Notes: a model not told the origin generated them from the letters alone. A DNA stretch of 59,384 nucleotides from an uncultured Leptotrichia sp. (GCA_937925095.1 CALEXX010000012.1:1-59384), one strand, 5' to 3'. Shown: positions 7,785 to 16,134, numbered from the stretch's first letter. Program-made: numbers and translations.

Positions 7785-8135
7785 ATGAAAAATTATTCAA
7801 TAGGAATTGCGGATGGAGCAAGAACAGAATTCCATCAAACATTAGGATTAACAGGAGCGGAAGTAAGTTTTAACAGTTTACCTGCAGGTGTAAGCGTACC
7901 ATTTGTTCATTCACATAAAGAAAATGAGGAAATATATATAATTACAGAGGGTAAAGGTACTCTGACAATTGATGGTGAAGTTGTTAAAATAAAAAAAGGG
8001 AATGTAATTAAAATATCCCCTAATGGTAAAAGACAATTTGCAGCTGCAGATGATGAAGGTATTAGCTATGTATGTATTCAAGTAAAAGAAAACTCATTAA
8101 CTTCATATACTGAAAATGATGCCATTATATATTAA
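7785..8135 (+). CDS. Small cupin-domain protein
   Basis: 116 residues, one beta-barrel cupin domain. The metal-binding motif 1 is in VPFVHSHKENEEIYIITEG (His-x-His and a downstream Glu) and motif 2 in GNVIKISPNGKRQF, where the usual His is replaced. Single-domain cupins include isomerases, dioxygenases and small-molecule sensors, and the substrate cannot be told. AAAGGAGG lies at ideal distance from the ATG. The gene is followed by a MITE-like hairpin that may end transcription and then by an HxlR regulator on the same strand, which could control it. Confidence 0.85.
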   Translation: MKNYSIGIADGARTEFHQTLGLTGAEVSFNSLPAGVSVPFVHSHKENEEIYIITEGKGTLTIDGEVVKIKKGNVIKISPNGKRQFAAADDEGISYVCIQVKENSLTSYTENDAIIY

Positions 8136-8137
8136 TA

Positions 8138-8231
8138 GGGTTTGTCTCAAAAAGAAAATTTAAAAAATAATGTGAAAGCTGTATTTTTAAATTATTTAAA
8201 ATTTTACTATTTTGAGACAGCTCTTTTTTTT
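8138..8231. repeat. Short MITE-like hairpin element (terminator-like)
   Basis: TGTCTCAAAA on the left mirrors TTTTGAGACA on the right, with AT-rich arms between. A 26-base segment (8182-8207) matches 33652-33677 with one mismatch, tying this to the longer fold-back element after livF. A T-run follows the right arm, so it probably also terminates the cupin transcript. Confidence 0.65.
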
Positions 8232-8294
8232 GTACTTACTTAAAGTATCATATGATGATATAATGAATACAAAATGAATACAGAAGGTGATTTT

Positions 8295-8609
8295 ATGAGA
8301 AAAATATATACAGAATGTCCAGTTGAATATACTGCTTCATTGATAGCTAATAAATGGAAAATACTAATATTGAGGGATTTATTAACTGGTACAAAAAGAT
8401 ATAATGAATTAACAAAATCTATAGTCGGAATCAGTGCAAAAGTTTTAACTGAAAATTTAAGACAACTTGAAAGTGATGGAATAGTCACAAGAAAAGTATA
8501 TCCAGTTGTTCCACCAAAAGTAGAATATTCTCTTACAAATAAAGGTAGTGAACTAAAACCTATTTTTGATTTAATGTACGAATATGGAAATAAATATAAG
8601 AAAAAATAA
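8295..8609 (+). CDS. HxlR family transcriptional regulator
   Basis: 104 residues from ATG 8295, chosen over an upstream ATG at 8274 because AGAAGGTGA precedes it correctly. Family signatures are the N-terminal Cys in YTECPVEYTASLI, the winged helix core KWKILILRDLLTGTKRYNEL and the wing region VYPVVPPKVEYSLTNKGSEL. HxlR proteins respond to redox or aldehyde stress in studied members, often through that N-terminal Cys. The target is unknown; the cupin just upstream is a candidate. Confidence 0.93.
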   Translation: MRKIYTECPVEYTASLIANKWKILILRDLLTGTKRYNELTKSIVGISAKVLTENLRQLESDGIVTRKVYPVVPPKVEYSLTNKGSELKPIFDLMYEYGNKYKKK

Positions 8610-8660
8610 GATTTATAGATATTCAAAAAAGAGTAAGTAATCTAGAAGGGATATAGCAAT

Positions 8661-8807
8661 ATGATTTTAAATATTAATGGTAGGACAGATTTTGATTTTT
8701 TAAACGAATTCTTTTTCCTTCTTCCTGGGGCAATAGTATCTTCTATAATCCTATTTTTTGTATCTATACTACCTTTACTACTTTGGTTAGATATTTTAAA
8801 AAAATAA
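8661..8807 (+). CDS. 48-residue single-span membrane peptide
   Basis: The frame ATG-ATT-TTA encodes a short polar N-terminus (MILNINGRTDFDFLNEF) and then one long hydrophobic span (LLPGAIVSSIILFFVSILPL) ending LDILKK. AGAAGGG precedes the ATG by about ten bases. The layout is that of a small inner-membrane peptide with a charged end after the span. It lies 51 bases after the HxlR gene on the same strand and before a hairpin terminator, so it may share that transcript. No homolog is recognised, and a chance frame is possible. Confidence 0.45.
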   Translation: MILNINGRTDFDFLNEFFFLLPGAIVSSIILFFVSILPLLLWLDILKK

Positions 8808-8889
8808 TAATTTGGTATAATAAAAATACCTTAAGGTAGACCCTCAAAGAATAAAAACTAAGTTTATAAATAAAAAATGTGACAAATTG

Positions 8890-8916
8890 GGCTGGAATAA
8901 TCCAGCCTATTTTTTC
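8890..8916. terminator. Hairpin terminator between converging genes
   Basis: GGCTGGA and TCCAGCC form a perfect stem with a four-base loop. The plus-strand side is followed by TATTTTTTC, so it mainly ends plus-strand transcription from the HxlR/small-peptide side. The stem overlaps the last base of the AraC stop codon on the other strand. Confidence 0.65.
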
Positions 8917-9872
8917 TCTTTCTGATACTGCGAAACCGTTTTTCCAGTCCATTTTTTAAATGCCTGATAAAAGGACGAAAGTTCCGTATATCCAACTAGA
9001 TAAGCTATTTCATCAATCGAAAGTTCCTTTGCTTCCAAATAATTGAATGTCATTATTTTCTGAATATCTTTCACCAATTGATTGAAACTGGTATTTTCTG
9101 CTGACAGATTTCTTTGAAGAGTCCTTCCACTTATACCAAACTCTTTTGCTACGTTTTCCAGTCCAAACTGCCCGCTCGGAATAAGCTGAAAAAGTTTCTT
9201 CTGAATTCTGCTTGCAAAAGTTTCAAATGTCTCACTTTCCATTTCTGCCAGTTTCTGTTTCAATTGCGGTTCCAAATATTCCACCATTATATTATTCGCC
9301 GTCAAAAATGGCTTTTTCAAATCTTTCATACTAAAAATTATTTCATTTTGCTTTGCTTTATTTATCGTAGCATTTATCTCCTTTGTCAATAATTCCCCAT
9401 ACTCAAAAGGACTTGTAACACTTACTGGAGATATTTTCTTGCCAATTCCTTTATTCAGTAAATTTATTAGCATAAGCTGTTCATTTAAAACTGCAAAACG
9501 CGGTAATTCCTTTTCCCTTTGTTCAAAAAAATACTGCACTTGAATTATTTCTTCAATTTCTTTAATTTCCAGAAATACAGGCCCTATCAGTTTTTTGTAT
9601 TTTGCCAATCTTTTTAAGTCTTCAAGTCCATTTTTAGAGGAAAGTGCCGCAAAAAACGAAGGAATAAACATATTCAAATTATCTACATTACTAATTGCTA
9701 AAATCTGTTCATCTGTAATAACCTCATCAATTTCCTTTAAAAACAAATAATATTCCTCAGTAGAAAATTGAATTTCCTCTTTCCATAAGATATTTTGTAT
9801 TCCCGTTTCTTCAAGAATATTTTCAATTGATAATCCAATACTCCTTAAAAAATCCTGAAATTGCTTTGGCAT
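8907..9872 (-). CDS. AraC family transcriptional regulator (paralog 2)
   Basis: 321 residues, a close copy of the AraC protein at 1839-2816 along its whole length. The second helix-turn-helix here is SIDEIAYLVGYTELSSFYQAF. Differences cluster in the effector region (for example EINATINKAKQNE against MNITVNKGVQNE) and around the first HTH (ISGRTLQRNLSAENTSF). This suggests the pair may have diverged in ligand or site. The ATG aligns with codon 5 of the first copy; the earlier start codon is missing. Unlike the first copy it has no SDR partner beside it; SseB lies upstream on the same strand with a 29-base gap. Confidence 0.9.
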   Translation of the reverse strand: MPKQFQDFLRSIGLSIENILEETGIQNILWKEEIQFSTEEYYLFLKEIDEVITDEQILAISNVDNLNMFIPSFFAALSSKNGLEDLKRLAKYKKLIGPVFLEIKEIEEIIQVQYFFEQREKELPRFAVLNEQLMLINLLNKGIGKKISPVSVTSPFEYGELLTKEINATINKAKQNEIIFSMKDLKKPFLTANNIMVEYLEPQLKQKLAEMESETFETFASRIQKKLFQLIPSGQFGLENVAKEFGISGRTLQRNLSAENTSFNQLVKDIQKIMTFNYLEAKELSIDEIAYLVGYTELSSFYQAFKKWTGKTVSQYQKEKK

Positions 9873-9901
9873 AGTTATTTTCTTCTTTTTCCTATTTTTT
9901 A

Positions 9902-10699
9902 TTATATCGAATTTTTCTTTTCATAAAATGGCTTTTTATCTTTAACAACATCTTTTCCAAAACTATCTTTATATGAAAACATATCAATATATTTCCCATT
10001 CAAGTATGGAGTTATTTTTCTTCCTATAAATTCTATACTTTCTTTTTCATTTCCCATACTGTCAATAACTAATAGATAACTCTCCTGTCTCTCTTTATAC
10101 ATGAGCATTAACCATGTTCTTTTAATATTTTTATCTAATTTACAAGCACTTTTTAATGCTTCAAGCATGTCTTCAGGATATTCTTTCGCTTCTCCAATCA
10201 TTACAGGCGTGTCCTTTTCTACTTTTGTTTCAACGACCTTAAGTCTTTCTTCCTTTTCCTTTTTCAAAATTTTAAGTTGTTCTCTTGTAAAGGTAAATGA
10301 TGTAGTAAATGGATTAATAACAAAACCTTCTATATCTGGATTTAGTAATACCATTTCTGCATAATCATCAAAAGACAAAATAAGTGTCTGTATTTTATCA
10401 ATGCCGATATTCCACTTATTCAATTCTTCCCAGTCAGTAAATGCTGGATAAAATTGTTTTCCATCAGACGAAGAAATCATATAGAAAGATACATTTGTAT
10501 CTTCTTTAACAGTTCCTTTTCCAGTTTCATCAGTTTCAATAGGTTTATCAAAAAATACATAACTTAAAAAATAAGCTCTCATTATAATTTCATCTAAAAT
10601 TTTATTTTGTAATTCTAAATCACTTTTCTGATTTTTTCCTATTCTACTAAACAATTCTTTTAACACAGGATTTTCCAATGGCTTATTTACATCAATCAT
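9902..10699 (-). CDS. SseB family protein
   Basis: 265 residues. The N-terminal SseB fold covers about residues 1-145: VSFYMISSSDGKQFYPAFTDWEEL, split here as FYMISSSDGKQFYPAF and DWEEL, then FVINPFTTSFTF. The C-terminal SseB_C-like part covers about residues 170-260: MLEALKSACKLDKNIKRTW, then ESYLLVIDS. E. coli SseB was named for enhanced serine sensitivity when overproduced, and its biochemical role is unclear. GAAGGAG precedes the ATG. The AraC gene follows on the same strand. Confidence 0.8.
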   Translation of the reverse strand: MIDVNKPLENPVLKELFSRIGKNQKSDLELQNKILDEIIMRAYFLSYVFFDKPIETDETGKGTVKEDTNVSFYMISSSDGKQFYPAFTDWEELNKWNIGIDKIQTLILSFDDYAEMVLLNPDIEGFVINPFTTSFTFTREQLKILKKEKEERLKVVETKVEKDTPVMIGEAKEYPEDMLEALKSACKLDKNIKRTWLMLMYKERQESYLLVIDSMGNEKESIEFIGRKITPYLNGKYIDMFSYKDSFGKDVVKDKKPFYEKKNSI

Positions 10700-10748
10700 A
10701 ATTTTTCAACTCCTTCGTTTCAATATTTTATATTATACCCATTATAGC

Positions 10749-11251
10749 TTAAATCTCTTCCATCGTCAAATCCACAACATTCCCCTTCACAACTTCAACT
10801 AGTTTTTCTGTTTCCACTTCCATCTGCAGTCCTCGTCTGCCAGCCGAAACCATTATTTTATCAATTTTTTCAACTTCCTTGTCAAAAAAAAGTTTTAAAC
10901 AGTTTTTTCATTCCTACAGGAGAACACCCTCCACGAATATATCCTGTTTCTTTTTCTAGTTCTGAAAGTGGCAATAAATCAATATTTTTTCTCTTTGCAG
11001 GCCTTTGCTACCTTTTTCAAATCCAAATGTGCTTCTCCATGAATTACACACACATACAAATTTTTACTTTTCCCTTTCAAAACAATTGTCTTAAAAACTC
11101 TATCCGCTAGTTCAGGCAACTTCTCAGCAACACCAAGCCCTCCACTTTTATCCTCACTCCACTCATAAGTGTGAATAATATATGGAATCTTTTGTTTATC
11201 AAGCTGTCTTAATGCATTCGTTTTTGCAATTTTTTCTTTCTTATGTTTCAT
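10749..11251 (-). pseudogene. ybaK: YbaK/EbsC-type Cys-tRNA(Pro) deacylase, two frameshifts
   Basis: Three adjacent frames together give a complete YbaK-like protein: MKHKKEKIAKTNALRQLDKQ, then IVLKGKSKNLYVCVIHGEAH, then after a shift LLPLSELEKETGYIRGGCSP, then after a second shift KIMVSAGRRGLQMEVETEKL. The first shift is an extra base near 10984 and the second an extra T in an 8-base run at 10884-10891. The family clears Cys mischarged onto tRNA-Pro. The rest is well conserved and ends at a normal stop, so inactivation is recent or reflects sequencing errors in homopolymers. The start overlaps the previous gene by ATGA. Confidence 0.85.
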
Positions 11252-11565
11252 AATCCACTTGCCAGTACAGAACTGGTAGTTGAAGAAGATGGCAAATTAG
11301 CTTGAACAAGAGGAATATCATTAAGTCTTATATTCATTGAACACCCATATTCAGATCTATTATTAACAAGTTTCCCTGCACCATTAACATAGACTACTTT
11401 TGTTTCCTTAATATTAATCATTTCAGATACATCTACTTCTATATCAGTCAATTCAACAGATAATTTATTTTTATTTTCTACAAAACTCATGGCTAGTTTC
11501 AATAATTTACTCCACAATGTTTTTGACCCATAAATCAATTTATTCTTATTTTTTATAATACTCAT
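11248..11565 (-). CDS. Hypothetical protein, 105 residues
   Basis: The start MSIIKNKNKL is chosen because AAAGG lies six bases upstream; a longer frame from 11622 has no ribosome site. The protein is basic at its N-terminus (IKNKNKLIYGSKTLWSKLLK) and has a beta-like middle (VELTDIEVDVSEM, KVVYVNGAGKLV). It ends in a Ser/Thr-rich tail. No signal peptide or membrane span was seen and no family is recognised. It sits between gntR and ybaK on the same strand and is coupled to ybaK by a four-base overlap, so it is probably cotranscribed with them. Confidence 0.5.
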   Translation of the reverse strand: MSIIKNKNKLIYGSKTLWSKLLKLAMSFVENKNKLSVELTDIEVDVSEMINIKETKVVYVNGAGKLVNNRSEYGCSMNIRLNDIPLVQANLPSSSTTSSVLASGL

Positions 11566-11625
11566 AACTGCCTTTCTAACATATAATTTTTTCCCCCTGT
11601 AAATATCATTCTTCCAAAACATGCG

Positions 11626-12333
11626 TTATCTTTTTGCAATTGCTGTAAAAGTAAATTCATCAGGATGATAAGTTATTGTTTCATATTGAAAAAGATTTCC
11701 ATTAGATAAATAGGCATGTGTATCTATAACAACAACTCTGTCGATATTTTCAAGATTTATATAACTCTTCTCTTCATCTGTACTTTTTCTGAATTTTATT
11801 TCTCTTTGGGAATAGGATATCTTTAATTTTAATTCCTTTTCCAGATATTCATATATAGATTTTTTTGCAATTTCTTCACTTAAAAAAGGAACTATTCTTC
11901 TATCAAAATATGAAGTTGCCAACTGTACAACCTTGCCATTTAAAGAATATGTCCGTACAACTTTATAAAAATCCGCTTCCTTTGAAACATGAAATTTCTC
12001 CATGAGCTCTTTGTTTCCCTGAACTATATATAGACTTATCAGATTTGTTTTAACATCTATATTTTTAATTTTATTAAGTTCCTGAAAAGTCTGTATTGAT
12101 GTCAGGGAAATATTTTTCAAATCCCCTTTCTCTAAAACAAATGATCTTTTTCCTTTTATTTTTTGAATATATCCTTCATTTTCAAGCATTGACAGGGCTT
12201 TTCTTACAGTGAGTACTGAGCAGGAGTAATCATTGGCTAAATCAGCTTCTTTTTTCAAATAATTTCCTGGCTTGATTTCTTCATTCTTTATGAGTTCTTT
12301 TATACTTTGATAAACTTCTTTGTATTTATTCAT
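11626..12333 (-). CDS. GntR family regulator with UTRA domain
   Basis: 235 residues from the ATG preceded by AAAGG. The N-terminal GntR winged helix reads YKEVYQSIKELIKNEEIKPG, then LTVRKALSMLENEGYIQKIK (about residues 1-70). A C-terminal UTRA effector domain follows (about 90-230: FYKVVRTYSLNGKVVQLATS, YHPDEFTFTA). This is the HutC/TreR-type layout, where a small sugar or amino acid releases the repressor. It is transcribed away from an SDR gene. A 20-base imperfect dyad abuts the SDR -35 element and is the likely operator (inference). The effector cannot be told. Confidence 0.92.
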   Translation of the reverse strand: MNKYKEVYQSIKELIKNEEIKPGNYLKKEADLANDYSCSVLTVRKALSMLENEGYIQKIKGKRSFVLEKGDLKNISLTSIQTFQELNKIKNIDVKTNLISLYIVQGNKELMEKFHVSKEADFYKVVRTYSLNGKVVQLATSYFDRRIVPFLSEEIAKKSIYEYLEKELKLKISYSQREIKFRKSTDEEKSYINLENIDRVVVIDTHAYLSNGNLFQYETITYHPDEFTFTAIAKR

Positions 12334-12362
12334 ATTTATACCTTTCATAAATAATTTTATAT

Positions 12363-12391
12363 ATTATACCCTAAAATATTAATAATAACAA
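12363..12391 (-). promoter_or_regulatory. Promoter of the GntR gene
   Basis: TTGTTA, a 17-base spacer and a perfect TATAAT on the minus strand, 29 bases before the chosen start codon. Confidence 0.65.
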
Positions 12392-12425
12392 TTCATTTTT
12401 GATCTAACTATCTTTTTATTTTTGC

Positions 12426-12445
12426 AACAGATATATATAGATGTT
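12426..12445. promoter_or_regulatory. Candidate GntR operator
   Basis: AACAGATATATATAGATGTT agrees with its own reverse complement at 16 of 20 positions and directly adjoins the -35 element of the SDR promoter. It lies between the divergent gntR and SDR genes, the usual place for a local regulator's site. Confidence 0.4.
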
Positions 12446-12473
12446 TTGACTTTTAAAAAAGATATGTTATAAT
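12446..12473 (+). promoter_or_regulatory. Promoter of the second SDR gene
   Basis: TTGACT, a 16-base spacer and TATAAT, 34 bases before the start codon. This is close to consensus. Confidence 0.7.
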
Positions 12474-12506
12474 ATATTACAAATTTTTAAGAGGAGATGA
12501 TTTAAA

Positions 12507-13250
12507 ATGGCTATAAAAAATAAAGTTGTTATAATTACAGGAGCTTCTTCAGGAATTGGAAAAGCAACTGCTCTGTTACTTGCCGAAAGTGGTGCAAAAG
12601 TTGTACTTGCCGCACGAAATCAGGAAAAATTAGAGAAAGTGGTAAATGAAATAAAAGAAAGAAATGGAGAAGCTGTCTATAAAGTAACAGATGTATCAAA
12701 AAGAGAAGAGGTAAAATCATTAATTGATTTCACTATTTCAAAATACGGCAAAATTGATGTTATATTTAATAATGCAGGATTAATGCCTAATTCACCTTTA
12801 TCTGAATTTAGGACAGATGAATGGGATGAAATGATTGATGTTAATTTAAAAGGTGTCGTAAATGGTATTGAGGCTGTACTTCCACATTTTATAGAACAGA
12901 AATCCGGTCATGTTATCAGTACTTCATCAGTTGCAGGATTAAATACATATTTGGGAGCAGGTATTTATTGCGCAACAAAACATGGTGTCAAAGCTTTAAT
13001 GGAAGTTCTCAGAAAAGAAAGTGCCAACGAAAAAAGAAATATCCGTACAACTACTCTTTATCTTGGAGCATTTAAGACAGAACTTGCAGAACGTATTACA
13101 AATAAGGCAATTAAGGAAAGAATCGAATTCCTCTATGATACTATTGGAGCAGATCCAATAATTGTTGCGGAAGCTGTGAAATTTGCCATTGACTTGCCTG
13201 AAAAAGTAAGTATAAACGAAATGACACTGTATCCAACGGCACAATTATAA
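12507..13250 (+). CDS. SDR family NAD(P)-dependent oxidoreductase
   Basis: 247 residues, a typical classical SDR. It has TGASSGIG at the N-terminus, NNAG, Ser in STSSVAG and YCATK as catalytic Tyr-x3-Lys. The sequence resembles the clavaldehyde dehydrogenase-like/YdfG group (FNNAGLMPNSPL, ITNKAIKERIEF). The true substrate is unknown. It is related only distantly to the SDR at 2850-3668. GAGGAG precedes the ATG. Divergent from the GntR/UTRA gene, it is the likely target of that repressor. A hairpin terminator follows. Confidence 0.92.
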   Translation: MAIKNKVVIITGASSGIGKATALLLAESGAKVVLAARNQEKLEKVVNEIKERNGEAVYKVTDVSKREEVKSLIDFTISKYGKIDVIFNNAGLMPNSPLSEFRTDEWDEMIDVNLKGVVNGIEAVLPHFIEQKSGHVISTSSVAGLNTYLGAGIYCATKHGVKALMEVLRKESANEKRNIRTTTLYLGAFKTELAERITNKAIKERIEFLYDTIGADPIIVAEAVKFAIDLPEKVSINEMTLYPTAQL

Positions 13251-13272
13251 TTTTCTACATATTAACAAAAAA

Positions 13273-13326
13273 GTATACTGCACCCAAAATCTTGAACACA
13301 AGATTAAAAGTGCAGTACAGTTTTTT
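13273..13326. terminator. Bidirectional hairpin terminator, repeat family B copy 1
   Basis: Outer arms ACTGCAC/GTGCAGT and inner arms AATCTTG/CAAGATT form a long interrupted stem followed by a T-run on the plus strand. It serves the SDR gene and, in reverse, dxs. The core is shared with 16135-16178 (22 identical bases), and each end looks like an IS3-type terminal repeat. Confidence 0.7.
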
Positions 13327-15088
13327 ATTTCCCCATAACCTTCAATATTTTTTCCACTATCTGTTCTTTTGTCAAATGATTTCTTTTCAGAATTTCCTCA
13401 GCTGGAACTCTGTCAGTAAATTCTTTTTTTGCTCCAAAATTTATTATTTTCATATTTGATGTTCCATAAAATCTTGTTACCTTTTCACCAAATCCTCCAT
13501 CAAGCACAGCACTTTCAAGAGTTATTACAAGTCCATGATTTTCTTTCAGTTTTTCCAGTACTTCTTCATCTATCCCTGTAATAAATCTCGGATTAATTAA
13601 CGTTGCATCTATCTCATTTGCCTTCAGAAGTTCTTTTACTTCCTTTCCTAAATGGTAGAAATCTCCCAATCCAATAATTGCAACATCGCTTCCAGCTTCC
13701 TTTATTACATATTTATTAAGTTCGCTGAAATCAGGTTTTATTTCCTCACCGGTTGAAACGACTCCGTTTAATGGAACTCTTATTGCTACCGGATGTTCCT
13801 TATATTCTATTGCCCAGTCCAGCATTGCAAAATATTCCTCCTTGCTTGTAGGAGAAAGATAAACCATATTAGGTATATTTCCTATAACCTGTTCATCAAA
13901 ATATCCTAAATGGGTAACATCTTCCATGCCTGTCAGCCCACCTACAAACACAAGGATTACTGCCGGATTATTGTTTATACATAAATCCTGTGAAAGCTGG
14001 TCATAAGTTCTCTGAATAAATGTGCTATATACTCCATATACAGGTTTTCCACCATTTGCCGCTATTCCTGACGCCAGTGCAACAGCATGCTCTTCGGCTA
14101 TTCCCACATCTACAAACTGTTTCCCTGCTTCTGCCCTTCTTTTAGCATTAAATCCCATTACAGTTGGAGTTCCAGAACTTATTGCAACCAATGTGGGATC
14201 CTTCTTCATTTTCTCAAGTAGATATTCCCCTGTAAGGTCAGAATATGCTTCTTCATCATCAGACATATCAATCTTAATTTCCCCTGTTTCCGGATTAAAA
14301 GGTGCATTATAATGCCAAGGTTCCTTATTTTTTTCTGCAAAAGGAAGCCCTTTACCTTTTATAGTATGGATATGTAGCACAATAGGATGTTCAATATCCT
14401 TCACACTTTCAAATACCTTTATGAGCCCATCTATATCATGACCGTCTTTAACATAAATATAGTCAAGTCCTAGAGCCTTAAACAGGTTGTTTGGAGATTT
14501 CCCTTCTGTTTCCCTCAGTTCCTTCAATGTTTTATAAAGTCCACCATGATTTTCAGCAATTGACATATCGTTGTCATTTACAATGATAATCATATTTGTT
14601 CCCTGTTCAGAAATATTGTTCAGGCCTTCGTATGCTTCCCCTCCGCTCAGTGAACCGTCTCCAATAATTGCAACTATATTTTCATTATCTCCCTTCAGAT
14701 CCCTTGCTTTGGCAACTCCTGTAGCCAAACTTATGGAAGTTGATGTATGCCCCACTTTAAAAAAGTCATGTACACTTTCATCCTGATTTGTATATCCTGA
14801 AATTTCTGAAAATTTATCAGGATTTAGAAATCCTTCCTTTCTTCCGGTAAGTATTTTATGTGGATAACATTGATGTGAAACATCAAATACGAATTTATCC
14901 TTTGGTGAATTAAACACATAGTGTAAAGCTATCGTTACTTCAACCATTCCAAAATTAGGCCCTATGTGTCCACCAATTCTTGTAAGTCTGCTAAGCAATG
15001 CCTCCCTCACATCTCCTGCCAATACCTTCAACTCATCTCCCGATAATTTCTTTACATCTTCAGGACAATTTACCTTTTCTAACACCAT
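13325..15088 (-). CDS. dxs: 1-deoxy-D-xylulose-5-phosphate synthase, compact form
   Basis: 587 residues from the ATG eight bases after GGAGGT. It is a thiamin-diphosphate enzyme that joins pyruvate and glyceraldehyde 3-phosphate in the first step of the MEP isoprenoid pathway. Visible motifs are GGHIGPNFGMVEVTIALHY, GHTSTSIS, GDGSLSGGEAYEGLNN (ThDP/Mg site), VGIAEEHAVALASG with the catalytic Glu, FIQRTYDQ, THLGYFD and AIRVP. Usual DXS proteins have about 620-640 residues. This shorter version (NHGGLYKTL region, reduced linker) resembles the compact DXS lineage of some Firmicutes. ispA lies elsewhere in the window. Confidence 0.9.
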   Translation of the reverse strand: MVLEKVNCPEDVKKLSGDELKVLAGDVREALLSRLTRIGGHIGPNFGMVEVTIALHYVFNSPKDKFVFDVSHQCYPHKILTGRKEGFLNPDKFSEISGYTNQDESVHDFFKVGHTSTSISLATGVAKARDLKGDNENIVAIIGDGSLSGGEAYEGLNNISEQGTNMIIIVNDNDMSIAENHGGLYKTLKELRETEGKSPNNLFKALGLDYIYVKDGHDIDGLIKVFESVKDIEHPIVLHIHTIKGKGLPFAEKNKEPWHYNAPFNPETGEIKIDMSDDEEAYSDLTGEYLLEKMKKDPTLVAISSGTPTVMGFNAKRRAEAGKQFVDVGIAEEHAVALASGIAANGGKPVYGVYSTFIQRTYDQLSQDLCINNNPAVILVFVGGLTGMEDVTHLGYFDEQVIGNIPNMVYLSPTSKEEYFAMLDWAIEYKEHPVAIRVPLNGVVSTGEEIKPDFSELNKYVIKEAGSDVAIIGLGDFYHLGKEVKELLKANEIDATLINPRFITGIDEEVLEKLKENHGLVITLESAVLDGGFGEKVTRFYGTSNMKIINFGAKKEFTDRVPAEEILKRNHLTKEQIVEKILKVMGK

Positions 15089-15126
15089 TCTTTCATACCT
15101 CCATATTTTCAAATCATTTTAAAACA

Positions 15127-15157
15127 AGTATACCATGTGGAGTTTACTGCAAGTCAA
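15127..15157 (-). promoter_or_regulatory. Promoter of dxs
   Basis: On the minus strand TTGACT and an extended -10 TGGTATACT are 19 bases apart. The long spacer is offset by the TGn extension. Confidence 0.5.
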
Positions 15158-15305
15158 GTACTTTTTTGATTTTAAAAACAAAATAAATAATTACAGTCAT
15201 ATTTCTACATGCAACCATAACTTGCTATATTAACTTTAATAATTTAAATTTTACATTTTTCCCAACTAAAGTTATAATACAGAAAATAAATTTATGGAGG
15301 GAAAA

Positions 15306-16085
15306 ATGAAAAAGAAAATTTTTTTAATTTTACAATTTTTATTATTTTCAGTAATTTTAACTGCTGAAAATGCTGAAACCTACAACAATTTTGAAAAATT
15401 TAATATAAGATTCTCAAATGCCAACTTACCATTTCAAATTGTTGTTAATGAGTCTAAAGGAAAAGAATATTATCCTGCTGAATTAAATGTTGGAAATTAT
15501 CTATTTTTTTCACCAACAAGATTAGCTGGACTAAATTATTATGAATTTTTTTCTGATGTTTTAAAAAAAGACTTTAAAACTTATACAACTAATAAAAAGG
15601 GAAAAATAAAAAATGAAAGTAAAGTCTATCGTTATAACAAATCTGATTTTTATGCTAATTATAAGGATATGGTAAAAAATGACAGATCTGAAATAAAAGA
15701 TTTTTTAGGAGTGGTATCAGCTGATACAAAATTAATCAGTCCTAATACTTATAAAATAACTAATTATGTCACTGATAGAGGTTTTATTATAACTATTCCC
15801 TTGAATATGGCTTTCTATGTAAAACAGGTTAGTGACAGTAAATTTATATGGTCTTTAAATAATAATTTTGATAAAATTGATTATACTTTTACTCTTGAAA
15901 ATAAGAAACTTATAGTCAAAAATGAAAAAGAACAGATTGTTTTTACAGCATACAAAAATGAAAACTCTTTATTTTTTGAAACTACTAAAGATAAATTTGA
16001 ATACAGAGTAAATGAGGAAGATTCTCAATTTGAATCTTATAAAAATGGAAAGCTTCTTGAATCACTGAAATATAAAACAGAATAG
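15306..16085 (+). CDS. Exported protein, unknown function
   Basis: 259 residues from the ATG after GGAGGGAAAA. The signal peptide MKKKIFLILQFLLFSVILT ends around TAEN. The mature part is rich in Asn, Lys, Tyr and Phe with many alternating polar/aromatic strands (FIITIPLNMAFYVKQV, KIDYTFTLENKKLIV). That suggests a beta-sandwich or lipocalin-like periplasmic protein. There are no cysteines, so it is not a lipoprotein. No family is recognised. It stands alone between dxs (divergent) and proC (convergent) and is followed by a repeat hairpin. Confidence 0.75.
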   Translation: MKKKIFLILQFLLFSVILTAENAETYNNFEKFNIRFSNANLPFQIVVNESKGKEYYPAELNVGNYLFFSPTRLAGLNYYEFFSDVLKKDFKTYTTNKKGKIKNESKVYRYNKSDFYANYKDMVKNDRSEIKDFLGVVSADTKLISPNTYKITNYVTDRGFIITIPLNMAFYVKQVSDSKFIWSLNNNFDKIDYTFTLENKKLIVKNEKEQIVFTAYKNENSLFFETTKDKFEYRVNEEDSQFESYKNGKLLESLKYKTE

Positions 16086-16134
16086 AATAGTAGAAAGCTT
16101 CCTTTTAATTGAAAAAAAAATAAAATAGTAAAAT

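Noticed and set aside
8240..8626. 128-codon minus-strand frame opposite the HxlR gene
   Set aside because: It mirrors the HxlR coding sequence and shows no domain or ribosome site.
11566..11622. Longer start for the 105-residue unknown gene
   Set aside because: The upstream ATG lacks a ribosome site, while an internal ATG has AAAGG at good distance.
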